In this document: in pieces, positions 8,253-17,135 of the stretch
How the letters are laid out: every line of letters starts with the position of its first letter
Position numbering within the stretch: position 1 is the first letter of the stretch
Assembly (NCBI GenBank): GCA_019244055.1
Contig: JAFATG010000358.1
Span: 1-56,389 of the forward strand
Length of the DNA stretch: 56,389 nucleotides
Direction of reading: 5' to 3'
From: Acidobacteriaceae bacterium
GTDB lineage: Bacteria > Acidobacteriota > Terriglobia > Bryobacterales > Bryobacteraceae
The notes under the pieces: model-generated
Told to the model about the DNA's origin: nothing
Seen by the model: only the letters and a program-made list of their open reading frames with translations
The model's database searches: none
Translations under genes and position numbers: made by a program

Positions 8253-9626
8253 TTATTGCGGCATCGCGCCCGGGTCTAGCTTCACCCGGATGTGAATCGC
8301 ACCGATGTCTTTCTGTGCCGACACCGCCTGCACAACGATTTCTTTCCACCCGCTGATTTTTGCTTCTGGTGTCTGCGCTTGGAACGTGAGGCGCAAGGTG
8401 TCGCGCGGACTAACTGAAAAATTCGGCAGCGGACGCCGCATCCACTTCCAGCCTTCTGGCAAGGCGACCGAAAAGGTCACGGCGAGTGTCGCGTCAGTTG
8501 GATTTTCAATCAGAATCGGGACCGACACCTGGCTTGAATAGTTCAACAGCATCTCGGGTGAAAAGAGATTCTCGAGAGCCTCCAGTCCATGAGCCTGCCA
8601 AAAGCAGTGATAAAAATTCCATGACCCTCCTAGGCTGAGGCGTGGCCCTGTTGGCTCCTGCAACACGAATCCGGGCGGACGCTTATAAGCGATGCCATTC
8701 GGAATCGTTCCTGCAAAGAGATCGGCCGTAACATCTGAGTTCACGTAAGATTTTCCGAAAATGAAGCGCACCGGCTGATCGAAATAGTAAAAATCGTTGT
8801 GCGCCAGTGCGGCTTCAGCCATTTGGCCCGTGTCGCCTTGCGTTAAATGAAATGCGCATTCCTCAGCCGCGAGCCGGGCATAGCTAACGCCGCGCGCTGC
8901 TGATTTCTCACTTGATAGGTACGCCGGCCCCTTGCCGTTCAGCGACTCCGGATGTTCCGTGTCGCTGAAAAAGTACAGCTTTTCGGGTTGCCACGGCCGT
9001 AATCCTTCGGTGAAATTTCCGATGTCATCGCGATTTCTCGGCGGGACGATTTGTTCTGCAAACGCCGTGGGATCCCCCGCCATATCGAAAGCTTCAGTCG
9101 TGAGTACCCCCGCTGCTTGATGATCACCGTGGTTCTCTCCCGCTGCCCAATCCGGAAGCCAGGTCGCGATGACAGTAGGGCGCGTCAATCGAACCAGTCG
9201 GACCAAACGGCCTAGCGAGTCACCGTGGTCCCAAGCCTCAAGCGAATGCAAGACCTCTTGACTCGGCGTATCCGTACCATTCAGGAACCAGACATTTTTC
9301 ACATCGAAATGAGCGAGCGCTTGCCGTGCCTCGATCTCGCGGGTCAGGCCCAAAGCAGCAGATTGTTCCTGGCCCTCCGCGTTTCCGCCCTGATTGCCTC
9401 GCGTTCCGAACACTACCGCTACTCGCTTCTTTTCATCGAAGATCGCCCGCGCCAGGTAGGCGCCAATCTCGGTCTCATCATCCGGATGCGCAACAGCCAC
9501 CAGCAGATCTGCTTTGTATCGCGCATCTGGCTTCGGATCGAGCGACGAATCGGCGCCCCAAAGAAGTGATGCGACAAGTGATGCTGCAAGCGATGCCCTG
9601 AGAAAACTCAATACAAATTTCGTCAA
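8253..9626 (-). CDS. Secreted PIG-L/LmbE family deacetylase
   Basis: A 457-residue protein with a signal peptide (about 1-24, ending in SLLWGADS). It contains a PIG-L deacetylase domain at about 35-260. The zinc-binding motif AHPDDE is near residue 47 and the second metal histidine is in GENHGDHQAAG. PIG-L enzymes remove N-acetyl groups from glucosaminyl conjugates. The C-terminal 170 residues are beta-rich and end in a CARDB-like or NEW3-like sandwich (FSVALPEGWKW, TLRLTFQAQTPEAK), as found in the long acidobacterial versions. The TTG start is supported by a GAGGGAG ribosome site about 8 bases upstream. It precedes the TonB receptor on the same strand by 64 bases and may supply or process its ligand; that link is inferred. 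Confidence 0.8.
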   Translation of the reverse strand: MTKFVLSFLRASLAASLVASLLWGADSSLDPKPDARYKADLLVAVAHPDDETEIGAYLARAIFDEKKRVAVVFGTRGNQGGNAEGQEQSAALGLTREIEARQALAHFDVKNVWFLNGTDTPSQEVLHSLEAWDHGDSLGRLVRLVRLTRPTVIATWLPDWAAGENHGDHQAAGVLTTEAFDMAGDPTAFAEQIVPPRNRDDIGNFTEGLRPWQPEKLYFFSDTEHPESLNGKGPAYLSSEKSAARGVSYARLAAEECAFHLTQGDTGQMAEAALAHNDFYYFDQPVRFIFGKSYVNSDVTADLFAGTIPNGIAYKRPPGFVLQEPTGPRLSLGGSWNFYHCFWQAHGLEALENLFSPEMLLNYSSQVSVPILIENPTDATLAVTFSVALPEGWKWMRRPLPNFSVSPRDTLRLTFQAQTPEAKISGWKEIVVQAVSAQKDIGAIHIRVKLDPGAMPQ

Positions 9627-9747
9627 AGAAGAAACTCCCTCACAAGCAGATTAGCGATAGGGTCCATTCAGGAGGGCTAAACTGGCGAGTGGCTCCGACA
9701 TGCTAGCATCGGGGCATGTGGGCGAGGTCGTTGCCGGGGGCTCCTGA

Positions 9748-10506
9748 TTGCTCGAGCTCCTGAACGCCTGGATCGGACCGTTCCAAGAGTTTCTCTTCCT
9801 CTCCGGCCGAGCTTTTAAAAACCTTCTTCGCAGGCCTCACTATTACGACGATGTTTACCTGCAAATGGACATCATCGGCGTAGGAAGCTTGCCGATCGTC
9901 CTTCTCACTGGCATTTTCAGTGGCGCGATTATCGCTCTTCAAATGGCCCGTGCGCTCAATACTTACGGAGCTAGTAGCCAGGTTGGCACCATCGTTTCTC
10001 TCACCCTCGTTCGCGAGCTCGGACCGGTTCTCACAGCCTTACTGGTTGCCGGCCGCAACGCTTCCGGCATCGCGAGCGAACTCGGCTCGATGAAGGTGAC
10101 CGAGCAAATTGACGCCATGCGTGCTCTGGGCACTGATCCCGTACAGAAGCTTGTTACGCCTCGCCTCACTGCAATGGCGCTAATGCTTCCTTGTCTCACT
10201 GTTGTGGCGGATGCCGTGGGATTGTTCGGCGCATACCTGGTCTCCGTGCCGCTCCTACATGTCATAAGCGGCAGTCAATACTGGTCGAGCGCGTGGCGAG
10301 CGCTCGTTCTGAATGACCTGGGGCAAGGTTTGGGAAAGCCGTTTGTGTTCGGAATGATCATTTCTCTCATTGGTTGCCTATACGGCCTTCGAACAACGGG
10401 CGGAACACAGGGCGTTGGGCGCGCTACAACGCAAGCTGTCGTCGCGGCATCTATCTGGATCTTTTTCGCGACATTTCTGATCGACAAGATCTTTGTGAAT
10501 CTCTGA
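9748..10506 (+). CDS. mlaE: MlaE-type ABC permease, lipid asymmetry/MCE transport
   Basis: A 252-residue inner-membrane permease of the MlaE/YrbE family, with five to six hydrophobic segments. The conserved core VRELGPVLTALLVAGRNASGIASELGSM is the diagnostic MlaE region around residues 89-116. MlaE forms the membrane pore of the MlaFEDB complex that moves phospholipids between inner and outer membranes. An in-frame TGA at 9745-9747 abuts the TTG at 9748, so this TTG is the only plausible start; a G-run at 9736-9740 may serve as ribosome site. It opens a four-gene operon with mlaF 3 bases downstream. Confidence 0.9.
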   Translation: MLELLNAWIGPFQEFLFLSGRAFKNLLRRPHYYDDVYLQMDIIGVGSLPIVLLTGIFSGAIIALQMARALNTYGASSQVGTIVSLTLVRELGPVLTALLVAGRNASGIASELGSMKVTEQIDAMRALGTDPVQKLVTPRLTAMALMLPCLTVVADAVGLFGAYLVSVPLLHVISGSQYWSSAWRALVLNDLGQGLGKPFVFGMIISLIGCLYGLRTTGGTQGVGRATTQAVVAASIWIFFATFLIDKIFVNL

Positions 10507-10509
10507 CCA

Positions 10510-11340
10510 ATGCCGGACGCGCCCCTTCTCGAATTTTGTAATGTGAATCTACAGTACGAATCTGTCTGGGCGCTACGCAACATCTGCCTCAGCCTCAAAC
10601 CTGGCGAGACGCGCATGATTTTGGGAGCGGCCGGAAGCGGGAAAACCACCCTGCTGAAAGCCGTCTTGGGCTTGGTGGCGGTTGATGAAGGGGATATCAA
10701 ACTCTTCGGTGACGATGTTAGATCGATGAGCGAAACTCAGCTCTTCGCGCTGCGGAGTCGAGCCGGCATGGTCTTCCAGGAAGGCGGATTATTTGACTCG
10801 CTATCGGTTGGCGAGAACGTTGGCTACCCGTTGCTGAATCGCCAGACCACCAATAAAAATGGCAATCTAACAGATGCGGAAGTCGAAAGCCGGGTGCGCG
10901 ATGCCCTTCGATTCGTCGAACTCGAACGGGCGTATGACAAATTTCCCAGCGAAATATCCGGGGGAATGCGCCGCCGGGTCGGGATCGCTCGAGCCGTTGT
11001 AACTGAGCCGCCGCTTGTGCTCTATGATTCACCTACTGCCGGTCTGGACCCCATAACCGCAAACACAATCATGGCTCTTATCGCCAAGGAACGGGATGTT
11101 CGGAATAGCGCCTCGCTAATTGTCACCTACCGCTTTCAGGACGGTGAGCTCATGGCCGGCTTCTACTATGACCGGGAGCAGAAGGAACTCATTCCGGTCG
11201 GAGAGGAAGATCCGGTTCGGAAGAAGCGTACTAAATTTATCGTCATGAAAGAGGGCGAGGTCGTCTTTTTCGGCTCGCTTCAGGAACTCGAAGCATCCAA
11301 TGACCCTTATGTCAAACGATTCGTGAAACACGAGGAGTAG
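10510..11340 (+). CDS. mlaF: MlaF-type ABC ATPase with unusual catalytic residues
   Basis: A 276-residue ATPase partner of MlaE. Walker A is GAAGSGKT at 39-46, the Q-loop is FQEGGLFDSLSV, and the signature is SGGMRRR starting at 150. Walker B reads VLYDSPTAGLDP: Asp173 is present but residue 174 is Ser where ABC ATPases have the catalytic Glu. The switch histidine is also absent, since the H-loop reads VTYRFQDG with Tyr207. An insertion of about 30 residues follows, before MKEGEVVFFGS. The reading frame is otherwise intact and well conserved. It lies between mlaE (3 bases) and mlaD (2 bases). Possible explanations are slow or regulated hydrolysis, or a clade-specific catalytic site. Confidence 0.87.
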   Translation: MPDAPLLEFCNVNLQYESVWALRNICLSLKPGETRMILGAAGSGKTTLLKAVLGLVAVDEGDIKLFGDDVRSMSETQLFALRSRAGMVFQEGGLFDSLSVGENVGYPLLNRQTTNKNGNLTDAEVESRVRDALRFVELERAYDKFPSEISGGMRRRVGIARAVVTEPPLVLYDSPTAGLDPITANTIMALIAKERDVRNSASLIVTYRFQDGELMAGFYYDREQKELIPVGEEDPVRKKRTKFIVMKEGEVVFFGSLQELEASNDPYVKRFVKHEE

Positions 11341-11342
11341 CT

Positions 11343-12419
11343 ATGCCGAGTAAACAAAAGGTAAGCGTCGCGCAACTAAAGGTAGGCATTCTGGGGATCG
11401 TTGCCCTGTCCTGCATTGCACTGATTGTGTTTCTGCTTACCGGCAACATGAATTGGTTTCAAAAACAAGTGCCGCTTTATACGTATACGTCCGATGCCGC
11501 CGGCTTGACAGAGGGCGCTCCTGTTCGTATCAATGGCATCGGTGCCGGCCAAGTGACTGGCGTCAATCTCTCGGGTTCGAGAAACCCAACCCGAGCAATC
11601 AGAGTTGATTTCAAAGTCGATCAGGGGATGCTGAAACAGATTCCGGTAGATTCTATCGCGTCAATTGATTCAGATAATCTTCTGGGCAGCACCAAATATC
11701 TCCAGATCACCAAGGGCGTTTCCCAGCAAACCGTTCAACCGGGTGCAACCCTCAAGGCGGCCGACACCCGTCAGTTCGACGAACTTGTACAACAAGGCTA
11801 CAGCCTGCTGGGTTCGCTTCAGACAATCGTTAGCAAAGTGTCGGACATTGTCGGCGAGGTTGAAAATGGCAAAGGTACGATCGGCAAGCTGTTGGTCGAC
11901 GAAACTCTATACAACAGCCTTCAAGGCACAGTCTCGCAGGTGCAACAGCTTGCCACAACTCTTAATTCGAGAACGGGGACAATCGGCCACTTGGTGAATG
12001 ACGATACCCTGTATCGGCAGGTAGAAACCTTGGTGGGGAGAATCGACGACATCACGCAAGGTGTTCAGCAGGGTCAGGGAACGGCCGGAATGCTGCTGAA
12101 AGATCCAAAACTCTACAAGGATTTGGATCACTCGGTCAATCAGCTCAACACGATTCTTGCCGACCTGAATGCAGGTAAGGGCACTGCCGGCCAGATCCTC
12201 AAGAGCGACAAACTCGCCAACCAGATCTCTACCACGCTCGGAAAAGTCGACACCACTCTCGATAAGGTGAATTCGGGCGAGGGTACAATCGGCCAGTTAC
12301 TGGTGAACCCGGCGCTATACGATTCCGCAACGGGAACTACTCGCGAACTGCACAATCTCCTTAAGGACTTCCGCGCCAACCCCAAGAAGTTCATGACTAT
12401 CCGCTTACGCATCTTCTAG
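11343..12419 (+). CDS. mlaD: MlaD-like MCE-domain protein with five 34-residue C-terminal repeats
   Basis: A 358-residue membrane-anchored protein. An N-terminal transmembrane helix (about 11-33) is followed by one MCE domain (about 40-120) starting YTYTSDAAGLTEGAPVRING, which in MlaD forms the hexameric ring through which lipids pass. The region from residue 178 to about 347 consists of five repeats of exactly 34 residues, each beginning G-T-[IA]-G-x-[LI]-[LV], mostly followed by Leu-Tyr 11-12 residues into the repeat. In E. coli MlaD this part is short. Here a helical extension could lengthen the channel toward the outer membrane, which is inference. It follows mlaF by 2 bases, and its stop TAG abuts the TTG of the next gene. 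Confidence 0.88.
   Translation: MPSKQKVSVAQLKVGILGIVALSCIALIVFLLTGNMNWFQKQVPLYTYTSDAAGLTEGAPVRINGIGAGQVTGVNLSGSRNPTRAIRVDFKVDQGMLKQIPVDSIASIDSDNLLGSTKYLQITKGVSQQTVQPGATLKAADTRQFDELVQQGYSLLGSLQTIVSKVSDIVGEVENGKGTIGKLLVDETLYNSLQGTVSQVQQLATTLNSRTGTIGHLVNDDTLYRQVETLVGRIDDITQGVQQGQGTAGMLLKDPKLYKDLDHSVNQLNTILADLNAGKGTAGQILKSDKLANQISTTLGKVDTTLDKVNSGEGTIGQLLVNPALYDSATGTTRELHNLLKDFRANPKKFMTIRLRIF
11874..12383 (+). repeat. Five tandem 102-bp coding repeats in mlaD
   Basis: Five units start at 11874, 11976, 12078, 12180 and 12282, exactly 102 bases (34 codons) apart. Their first residues are GTIGKLLVDETLY, GTIGHLVNDDTLY, GTAGMLLKDPKLY, GTAGQILKSDKLA and GTIGQLLVNPALY. The nucleotide sequences have diverged while the period is exact, so selection acts on protein structure rather than a recent expansion. 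Confidence 0.9.
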
Positions 12420-13211
12420 TTGAAGCAGCTCATCATCAACGCGGACGATTTCGGTTTCACGCCGGATGTGAATGCCGGAATCATCTACGCCCATACACAC
12501 GGAGTCCTTACTTCAACTACGCTGATGGCCAACGGTGAAGCCTTCGATGATGCAATTCGGTTGGCCCGAGAGACCCCGGCCCTCGATATTGGTTGCCATC
12601 TGGTTTTGGTGCAGGGCCGATCTCTTGCGACCGGCCGTCCGCTGCCGGATAAGCCGGCCCTGCTTCTCACTGCGCTATTTCAGCGCAAACTCGACATCTA
12701 CGCGGAACTCCGCGCGCAAATAGAAAAAGTCATCTCTGCCGGAATCTCGCCCACCCATCTCGACACCCACAAACATACCCATCTGGTGCCGCAGGTCTTC
12801 CGCGTGGTCGTGCGTTTGGCGCATGAATTTTTGATTCCCTTTGTTCGCCTGCCTCTGGACAAGACTGCGCCGGCCGTCCGCTTGCCCTCCGCAATCGGTG
12901 AACGCTATTTCCGCCGCATCGCCCGCGAATATAACGTCCAAATGACCGATCACTTTCTCGGCTTTCGGTTAACCGGCGCCTTCACCGAAGAGACGTTTCT
13001 TAAGTCCATCCGGAACCTTCAGGAGGGCATTACCGAATTCATGTGCCACCCCGGCTTTTTGGGCCCGGACTTGAAAACTGCAGCCACCCGGCTGAAACAA
13101 TCGAGAGTTCTCGAACTCGAAGCGCTCACTTCGGAACGAGTGCGCCATCTGCTGGACGAATCAGGAGTCCGCTTGGGTCCCTTTCGTAGCAGCAGTGAGC
13201 AGGCTCGGTGA
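12420..13211 (+). CDS. YdjC/ChbG/HpnK-family carbohydrate deacetylase
   Basis: A 263-residue enzyme of the YdjC family, which includes the chitooligosaccharide deacetylase ChbG and the hopanoid-cluster protein HpnK. The metal-binding motif [13 protein letters not shown] is at residues 5-17, and the second metal ligands are in [13 protein letters not shown]. The C-terminal [10 protein letters not shown] motif is also typical. The start is TTG directly after the mlaD stop, so it is translationally coupled to the Mla operon, which suggests a link with envelope lipids or glycans. Its last 86 bases overlap the convergent amidohydrolase gene. HpnK identity is possible but the rest of the hopanoid cluster is not here. 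Confidence 0.8.
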   Translation: MKQLIINADDFGFTPDVNAGIIYAHTHGVLTSTTLMANGEAFDDAIRLARETPALDIGCHLVLVQGRSLATGRPLPDKPALLLTALFQRKLDIYAELRAQIEKVISAGISPTHLDTHKHTHLVPQVFRVVVRLAHEFLIPFVRLPLDKTAPAVRLPSAIGERYFRRIAREYNVQMTDHFLGFRLTGAFTEETFLKSIRNLQEGITEFMCHPGFLGPDLKTAATRLKQSRVLELEALTSERVRHLLDESGVRLGPFRSSSEQAR

Positions 13212-14859
13212 TCGGCTGACCGTTGAAGATCGTCACGTACACTCTCGTATCGGCAATCTTTATCGGATCGATTACGAAGATATCTTCGGTCAGTACGACG
13301 AAATCAGCCAGTTTCCCCGGTTCAATCGAAGCTTTAATCTTTTCATCGAAGCTGGCATAGGCCGAACCCATGGTGTAGGCATGCACGGCTTCGGCCACTG
13401 TGATTTTCTGCTCGGGGACCCATCCATCCGGATGTTTCCCATCGAGCGTTCGGCGTGTTACCGCGCCGTAAATGCCCATCAGAGGGGTCATAGGCGCAAC
13501 ATCCCAATCCGATCCGAAGGCCAGAATTGCGCCGGCATCGAGTAAAGAACGAAAAGCATAGGTGGTCTTCGCTCGTTCCGCGCCGATGCGCTTTTCCGCC
13601 CAGCGGCCGTCATCGATGCAGTGGTAGGGCTGCATGGAAGCAATCACGTGCAGTCTGCCGAAGCGCGGAATGTCGGAAGCGAGTAAATGCTGCGCGTGTT
13701 CGATTCGCAATCGGCGGTCGCGCTGGCCATGCTCGCGTTCCAACCGCTCATAGAAATTCAGGATTGTATTGTTCGCCTTATCTCCAATGGCATGAATCGC
13801 AATCTGGAGCCCAGCCGCATCGCCCTGCTGAATGTTTTTCCACATCTGTTCTGGATTGGCCAGCTCCGCGCTCGGAATCCCGCTGGTATTGGGCGCATCC
13901 AAGTACGGCTGAAAGAAAAGTGCCGTTGTCGAGCCAAGTGACCCGTCAGCGAATCCCTTCAATCCGCCGATGTGCAAATCGCTGTTCCCGAAATCGGCCG
14001 TGATGCCCGCATCGGCCAGATGCTTCCATTCGGGCAACGGTTGATGTCCGGAGATACGTACTGTCAGCTCACCCGCATGCATCATCCTTTGATATACGCG
14101 AAAGATATTCGGAGCCGCCGACATATCCTGTACGCTCGTCACGCCGTTCGCGTTCGCGTAGGTCTGCGCCGCGCGAATCGCCGTCCGGATCTGATCGGGC
14201 GACGGTTCAGGAATCACCCGGTACATCAGGTCCTGCGCTGCATCTTTCAAAATTCCGGTTGGATTGCCCTTGGCGTCGCGCACAATCACGCCACCCGGAA
14301 CATCCTTCGTATTTTTATCGATGCCTGCTAGCTTCAACGCCAGCGCATTCGCCAGCGACATGTGCCCGTCAAGCCTGTTCACGAAGACCGGCCAATCCGG
14401 CGTTACGGAATCAATGAGTTGGTGCGTTGGCAGATTCGCCGGTTTCCAGTTCTCGTGATCCCAATCTCCGCCGGTAATCCATTCGCCTCTCGGCCGGTGC
14501 TTCGCGAACTCCCCCAGTGTGTTACGAAACTCCTCCGGACTCTTTGCATATCGTAGTTGCGGACCCGCCAGCGCCGCACCGCCGGAGTAGAAGTGGACGT
14601 GCGCATCATTGAACCCCGGCAGCACCCGGCGGCCGTCTAGATAGATAACTTTGGTGGAGGGCTGTTTCAGCCGCGCAATCTCTTCGGTCGAACCCACCGC
14701 AACGATGCGATCCCCGCTAACCGCGACCGCTTCCGCTTCCTTCTGCTGCGGGTTTTCCGTCCAGATCTTTCCGTTGAGCAGAATCAGCGTAATCGAAACC
14801 TCGGCCTGGGCCGGCCAAAGCGCCATCGCAAGGAGAACAAAAATTCCCGTCAATCTCAT
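13126..14859 (-). CDS. Secreted amidohydrolase, YtcJ-like (amidohydrolase family 3)
   Basis: A 577-residue metal-dependent hydrolase with a signal peptide (about 1-19, ending AQA). The N-terminal metal motif is [11 protein letters not shown]; later landmarks are [20 protein letters not shown] and [14 protein letters not shown]. This is the YtcJ group, whose members act on amide or cyclic imide bonds and usually have unknown substrates. It is the last gene of a minus-strand cluster GNAT, murB, amidohydrolase, with 3 bases between the murB stop and this ATG. Its 3' end overlaps the convergent YdjC gene by 86 bases. Both frames look genuine up to their stops. Confidence 0.85.
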   Translation of the reverse strand: MRLTGIFVLLAMALWPAQAEVSITLILLNGKIWTENPQQKEAEAVAVSGDRIVAVGSTEEIARLKQPSTKVIYLDGRRVLPGFNDAHVHFYSGGAALAGPQLRYAKSPEEFRNTLGEFAKHRPRGEWITGGDWDHENWKPANLPTHQLIDSVTPDWPVFVNRLDGHMSLANALALKLAGIDKNTKDVPGGVIVRDAKGNPTGILKDAAQDLMYRVIPEPSPDQIRTAIRAAQTYANANGVTSVQDMSAAPNIFRVYQRMMHAGELTVRISGHQPLPEWKHLADAGITADFGNSDLHIGGLKGFADGSLGSTTALFFQPYLDAPNTSGIPSAELANPEQMWKNIQQGDAAGLQIAIHAIGDKANNTILNFYERLEREHGQRDRRLRIEHAQHLLASDIPRFGRLHVIASMQPYHCIDDGRWAEKRIGAERAKTTYAFRSLLDAGAILAFGSDWDVAPMTPLMGIYGAVTRRTLDGKHPDGWVPEQKITVAEAVHAYTMGSAYASFDEKIKASIEPGKLADFVVLTEDIFVIDPIKIADTRVYVTIFNGQPITEPAHCCYERDPSGLLIRPADGALVPK

Positions 14860-14862
14860 GAT

Positions 14863-15849
14863 TTATACACGAACCGTCGCGCAATCAAATCCGACATACT
14901 GGACCTCTTCTTCGAGTTCAAACCCGAACCTCTCTTGCACTCGTCTCTTGAGTTCGGAGATGACCGCAACGAGATCTGCCGCCGTGCCTTTGCCGTCGTT
15001 GTAAACCAGATTGGCATGATACATCGCAACTTGAATGTCGCCGCGTCTCATACCCTTCGCACCCGTTTGCTCAAGAAACCAAGCCGACGGAACCTTGTCC
15101 TCCCTCACCACATCGCCCGGGACTTGGCTGCGCACGCCGGCGGGCAAATCCGCCACCAGCAGGTTCTTGAAGATACTGCCGGCGCACTTCATGGTCGGAG
15201 GGTACTTCGCATCTCGAATCCTGCGGATCTCGTCCGCCTTATTCCGCAGTTCGCTTTCATTGCCTTCGCTCAATCGAAGGTCGGCGGATAAAATAATCCA
15301 GTCCTTCCGGTCTTTGAAAATGCTGTCCCGGTAGCGAAAGCGGCATCCATCCCGGTTAACCGAGAGTTGCGCTTCTCCGTTTGTAAAACGAACGCATTCG
15401 ATGACCTGCTGAATGGACTGTCCGTATGCCCCGGCGTTCCCGTAAATGGCCCCGCCGAGGTAGCCGGGAATGCCCGTCATCGTCTGAATGCCTTGTAATC
15501 CGAGGCCGATACTCTCGTCGACGACATCCTGCAGCACTGCGCCTGCCTCGACCCGCAGCACCGGTCCCTCGCGCTTGATATCCGACCCGGAATAACGCAG
15601 CGCCACGCCATCGAATCCGGCATCTGAAACGATCAAATTTGTGCCGCCGCCGATAACAACCCGCGGCACGGCTGCACTCTTGACGATTTCGAGCGCCCGC
15701 ACGAAAGCACATTCGTTATTGGTGTCGCAAAGCAATGCGACCGGGCCGCCGATACCGAAACGGGTATGTAATGCGAGCGGCGCCTCTTCCAACCTTGTGA
15801 GTTGTGGGATACCAGCCAGGCGTTTCGCCACTGCTGCGGGTACAGACAT
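14863..15849 (-). CDS. murB: UDP-N-acetylenolpyruvoylglucosamine reductase MurB
   Basis: A 328-residue cytoplasmic flavoenzyme that reduces UDP-GlcNAc-enolpyruvate to UDP-MurNAc in peptidoglycan synthesis. The FAD-binding motifs HTRFGIGG, VIGGGTNLIVSD and GIPGYLGGAIYGNAGAYG are visible in the N-terminal two thirds. The catalytic serine is in CAGSIFKN and the proton-relay glutamate is in LEEEVQYVGFD near the C-terminus. Presence of the YRDSIF segment and length of about 330 are normal for MurB. The ATG at 15849 lies 9 bases after the upstream GNAT gene stop; the three genes probably form one transcript. Confidence 0.95.
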   Translation of the reverse strand: MSVPAAVAKRLAGIPQLTRLEEAPLALHTRFGIGGPVALLCDTNNECAFVRALEIVKSAAVPRVVIGGGTNLIVSDAGFDGVALRYSGSDIKREGPVLRVEAGAVLQDVVDESIGLGLQGIQTMTGIPGYLGGAIYGNAGAYGQSIQQVIECVRFTNGEAQLSVNRDGCRFRYRDSIFKDRKDWIILSADLRLSEGNESELRNKADEIRRIRDAKYPPTMKCAGSIFKNLLVADLPAGVRSQVPGDVVREDKVPSAWFLEQTGAKGMRRGDIQVAMYHANLVYNDGKGTAADLVAVISELKRRVQERFGFELEEEVQYVGFDCATVRV

Positions 15850-15858
15850 TCTCCACGA

Positions 15859-16365
15859 TTATAGGAGGGAACTGCTTTTCGCTAATTCTTCCAACGCCTT
15901 GCCGCTCAGCCGGCAAATCCTCCAATCATTGAGAAGTTGAGCGCCTAGTCTTTCGTAGAAATCAATAGCTGGCCGGTTCCAATCGAGCACCGCCCAGTTG
16001 AGACGTGCGCACTTGCGGTCCCTCGCCAGCCGGGCGAGGTAGGCTAGCAGCGCCTTTCCGATACCACGTCCCCGGTGCTCCTCGTCGACAAAAAGATCCT
16101 CTAGGTAAATGCCGTGCCGCCCTTCAAAAGTAGAGAAATTATGGAAAAAGACCGCGAAGCCGGCGGGCTGGTCCCCAACGTACGCCAGTAGGACTTCCGC
16201 GCCCGGATGCGCGCCGAACAGAGACTCCCGAAGGGTGTCCTCGTCGGCCACTACCTGATCTGTAAGCCGTTCATATTGTGCCAGCTTACGGATGAAGCTC
16301 AGGACCAAACCCAGATGGCTTTCCTGCGCCGGAACAATTCGCAACGCACAGGGATCGTTCGGCAT
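15859..16365 (-). CDS. GNAT-family N-acetyltransferase, diamine acetyltransferase-like
   Basis: A 168-residue single GNAT domain. The acetyl-CoA binding motif A is EEHRGRGIGKALL, preceded by GIYLEDLFVDEE, and followed by RLNWAVLDWNRPAIDFYERLGA. The order LEDLFV followed by RGRGIG and NRPAIDFY is what spermidine/spermine or thialysine acetyltransferases of this family show, so a small amine is a likely acceptor. The N-terminus AEESHLGLVLSFIRKLAQYE-type helix is also family-like. It is the first gene of the minus-strand cluster with murB. Confidence 0.82.
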   Translation of the reverse strand: MPNDPCALRIVPAQESHLGLVLSFIRKLAQYERLTDQVVADEDTLRESLFGAHPGAEVLLAYVGDQPAGFAVFFHNFSTFEGRHGIYLEDLFVDEEHRGRGIGKALLAYLARLARDRKCARLNWAVLDWNRPAIDFYERLGAQLLNDWRICRLSGKALEELAKSSSLL

Positions 16366-16374
16366 CTTTTGATA

Positions 16375-16388
16375 CTATCGGGTGATAG
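16375..16388. other. Small perfect inverted repeat upstream of the GNAT gene
   Basis: CTATC-GGGT-GATAG forms a perfect 5-bp stem with a 4-base loop, 10 bases ahead of the GNAT ATG. It may be an operator half or a leader hairpin close to the ribosome site, but it is short enough to occur by chance. Confidence 0.25.
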
Positions 16389-16476
16389 CAATCAGGGTTA
16401 ACAGCGCATTTCACTGGCCAGGCGCTCGAGCAACCTTTCGAGTTTTAGCCACCCATTTGCCATCTGAGGACAATGG

Positions 16477-17133
16477 ATGAAGTTTTTTCTCGATTCAGCC
16501 AATCTGGATGAGCTGAAGAAGGCCACCGCTTGGGGCGTAATCGACGGCGTAACAACCAATCCCAGTTTGATTGCGAAAGAGGGAGTTCCAGTCGAGGATC
16601 AAATCCGACGCATCTGCGAAATGTTCGACGGGGACATCAGCGCGGAAGTGGTCGCCACCACGGCGCGTGAAATGGTCGAAGAGGGAAAGCGTCTGGCCCG
16701 GATTCACAAGAACGTCGTCGTGAAGGTTCCTCTCACCGAGGAGGGAATCAAAGCGGTCTCGATTCTCTCCAGGGAGGGCATCCGCACCAACGTGACGCTT
16801 TGTTTCAGTGCTGCGCAGGCGCTCGTAGCCGCTAAGGCCGGAGCCTACATCGTGAGCGCATTTATCGGGCGCATCGACGACCTCGGCTGGCCTGGCATGG
16901 ATCTCATCAGAGATATTGTCAAGATCTATACCAATTACGACTTCAAAACACAGGTGCTCGCGGCTTCCATCCGTGGCGGATTGCATGTGGTCGAAGCAGC
17001 AAAAGCCGGCGCCCACATCAGCACGCTGCCCTATAAGGTCCTTCAGCAGTTATTCCATCATCCGTTGACCGAAAAGGGACTCGAGCAGTTCCTGGCCGAT
17101 CATCGCAAAGCATTTGAGCTGATCGAAGCCTGA
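16477..17133 (+). CDS. fsa: Transaldolase-like protein / fructose-6-phosphate aldolase family
   Basis: A 218-residue protein of the short transaldolase family (TalC/FSA), a cytoplasmic beta-alpha barrel. It begins MKFFLDSANLDELKKA and contains GVTTNPSLIAKEG; the Schiff-base lysine is in VVVKVPLTEEGI and NVTLCFSAAQALVAAKAGA follows. Length matches the roughly 215-220 residues of the family, far shorter than classical TalB. It acts on fructose 6-phosphate or sedoheptulose 7-phosphate in the pentose phosphate network; which reaction cannot be read from sequence. The chosen ATG at 16477 has a GAGGA site at 16466-16470; another ATG at 16473 is out of frame. Confidence 0.9.
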   Translation: MKFFLDSANLDELKKATAWGVIDGVTTNPSLIAKEGVPVEDQIRRICEMFDGDISAEVVATTAREMVEEGKRLARIHKNVVVKVPLTEEGIKAVSILSREGIRTNVTLCFSAAQALVAAKAGAYIVSAFIGRIDDLGWPGMDLIRDIVKIYTNYDFKTQVLAASIRGGLHVVEAAKAGAHISTLPYKVLQQLFHHPLTEKGLEQFLADHRKAFELIEA

Positions 17134-17135
17134 TC

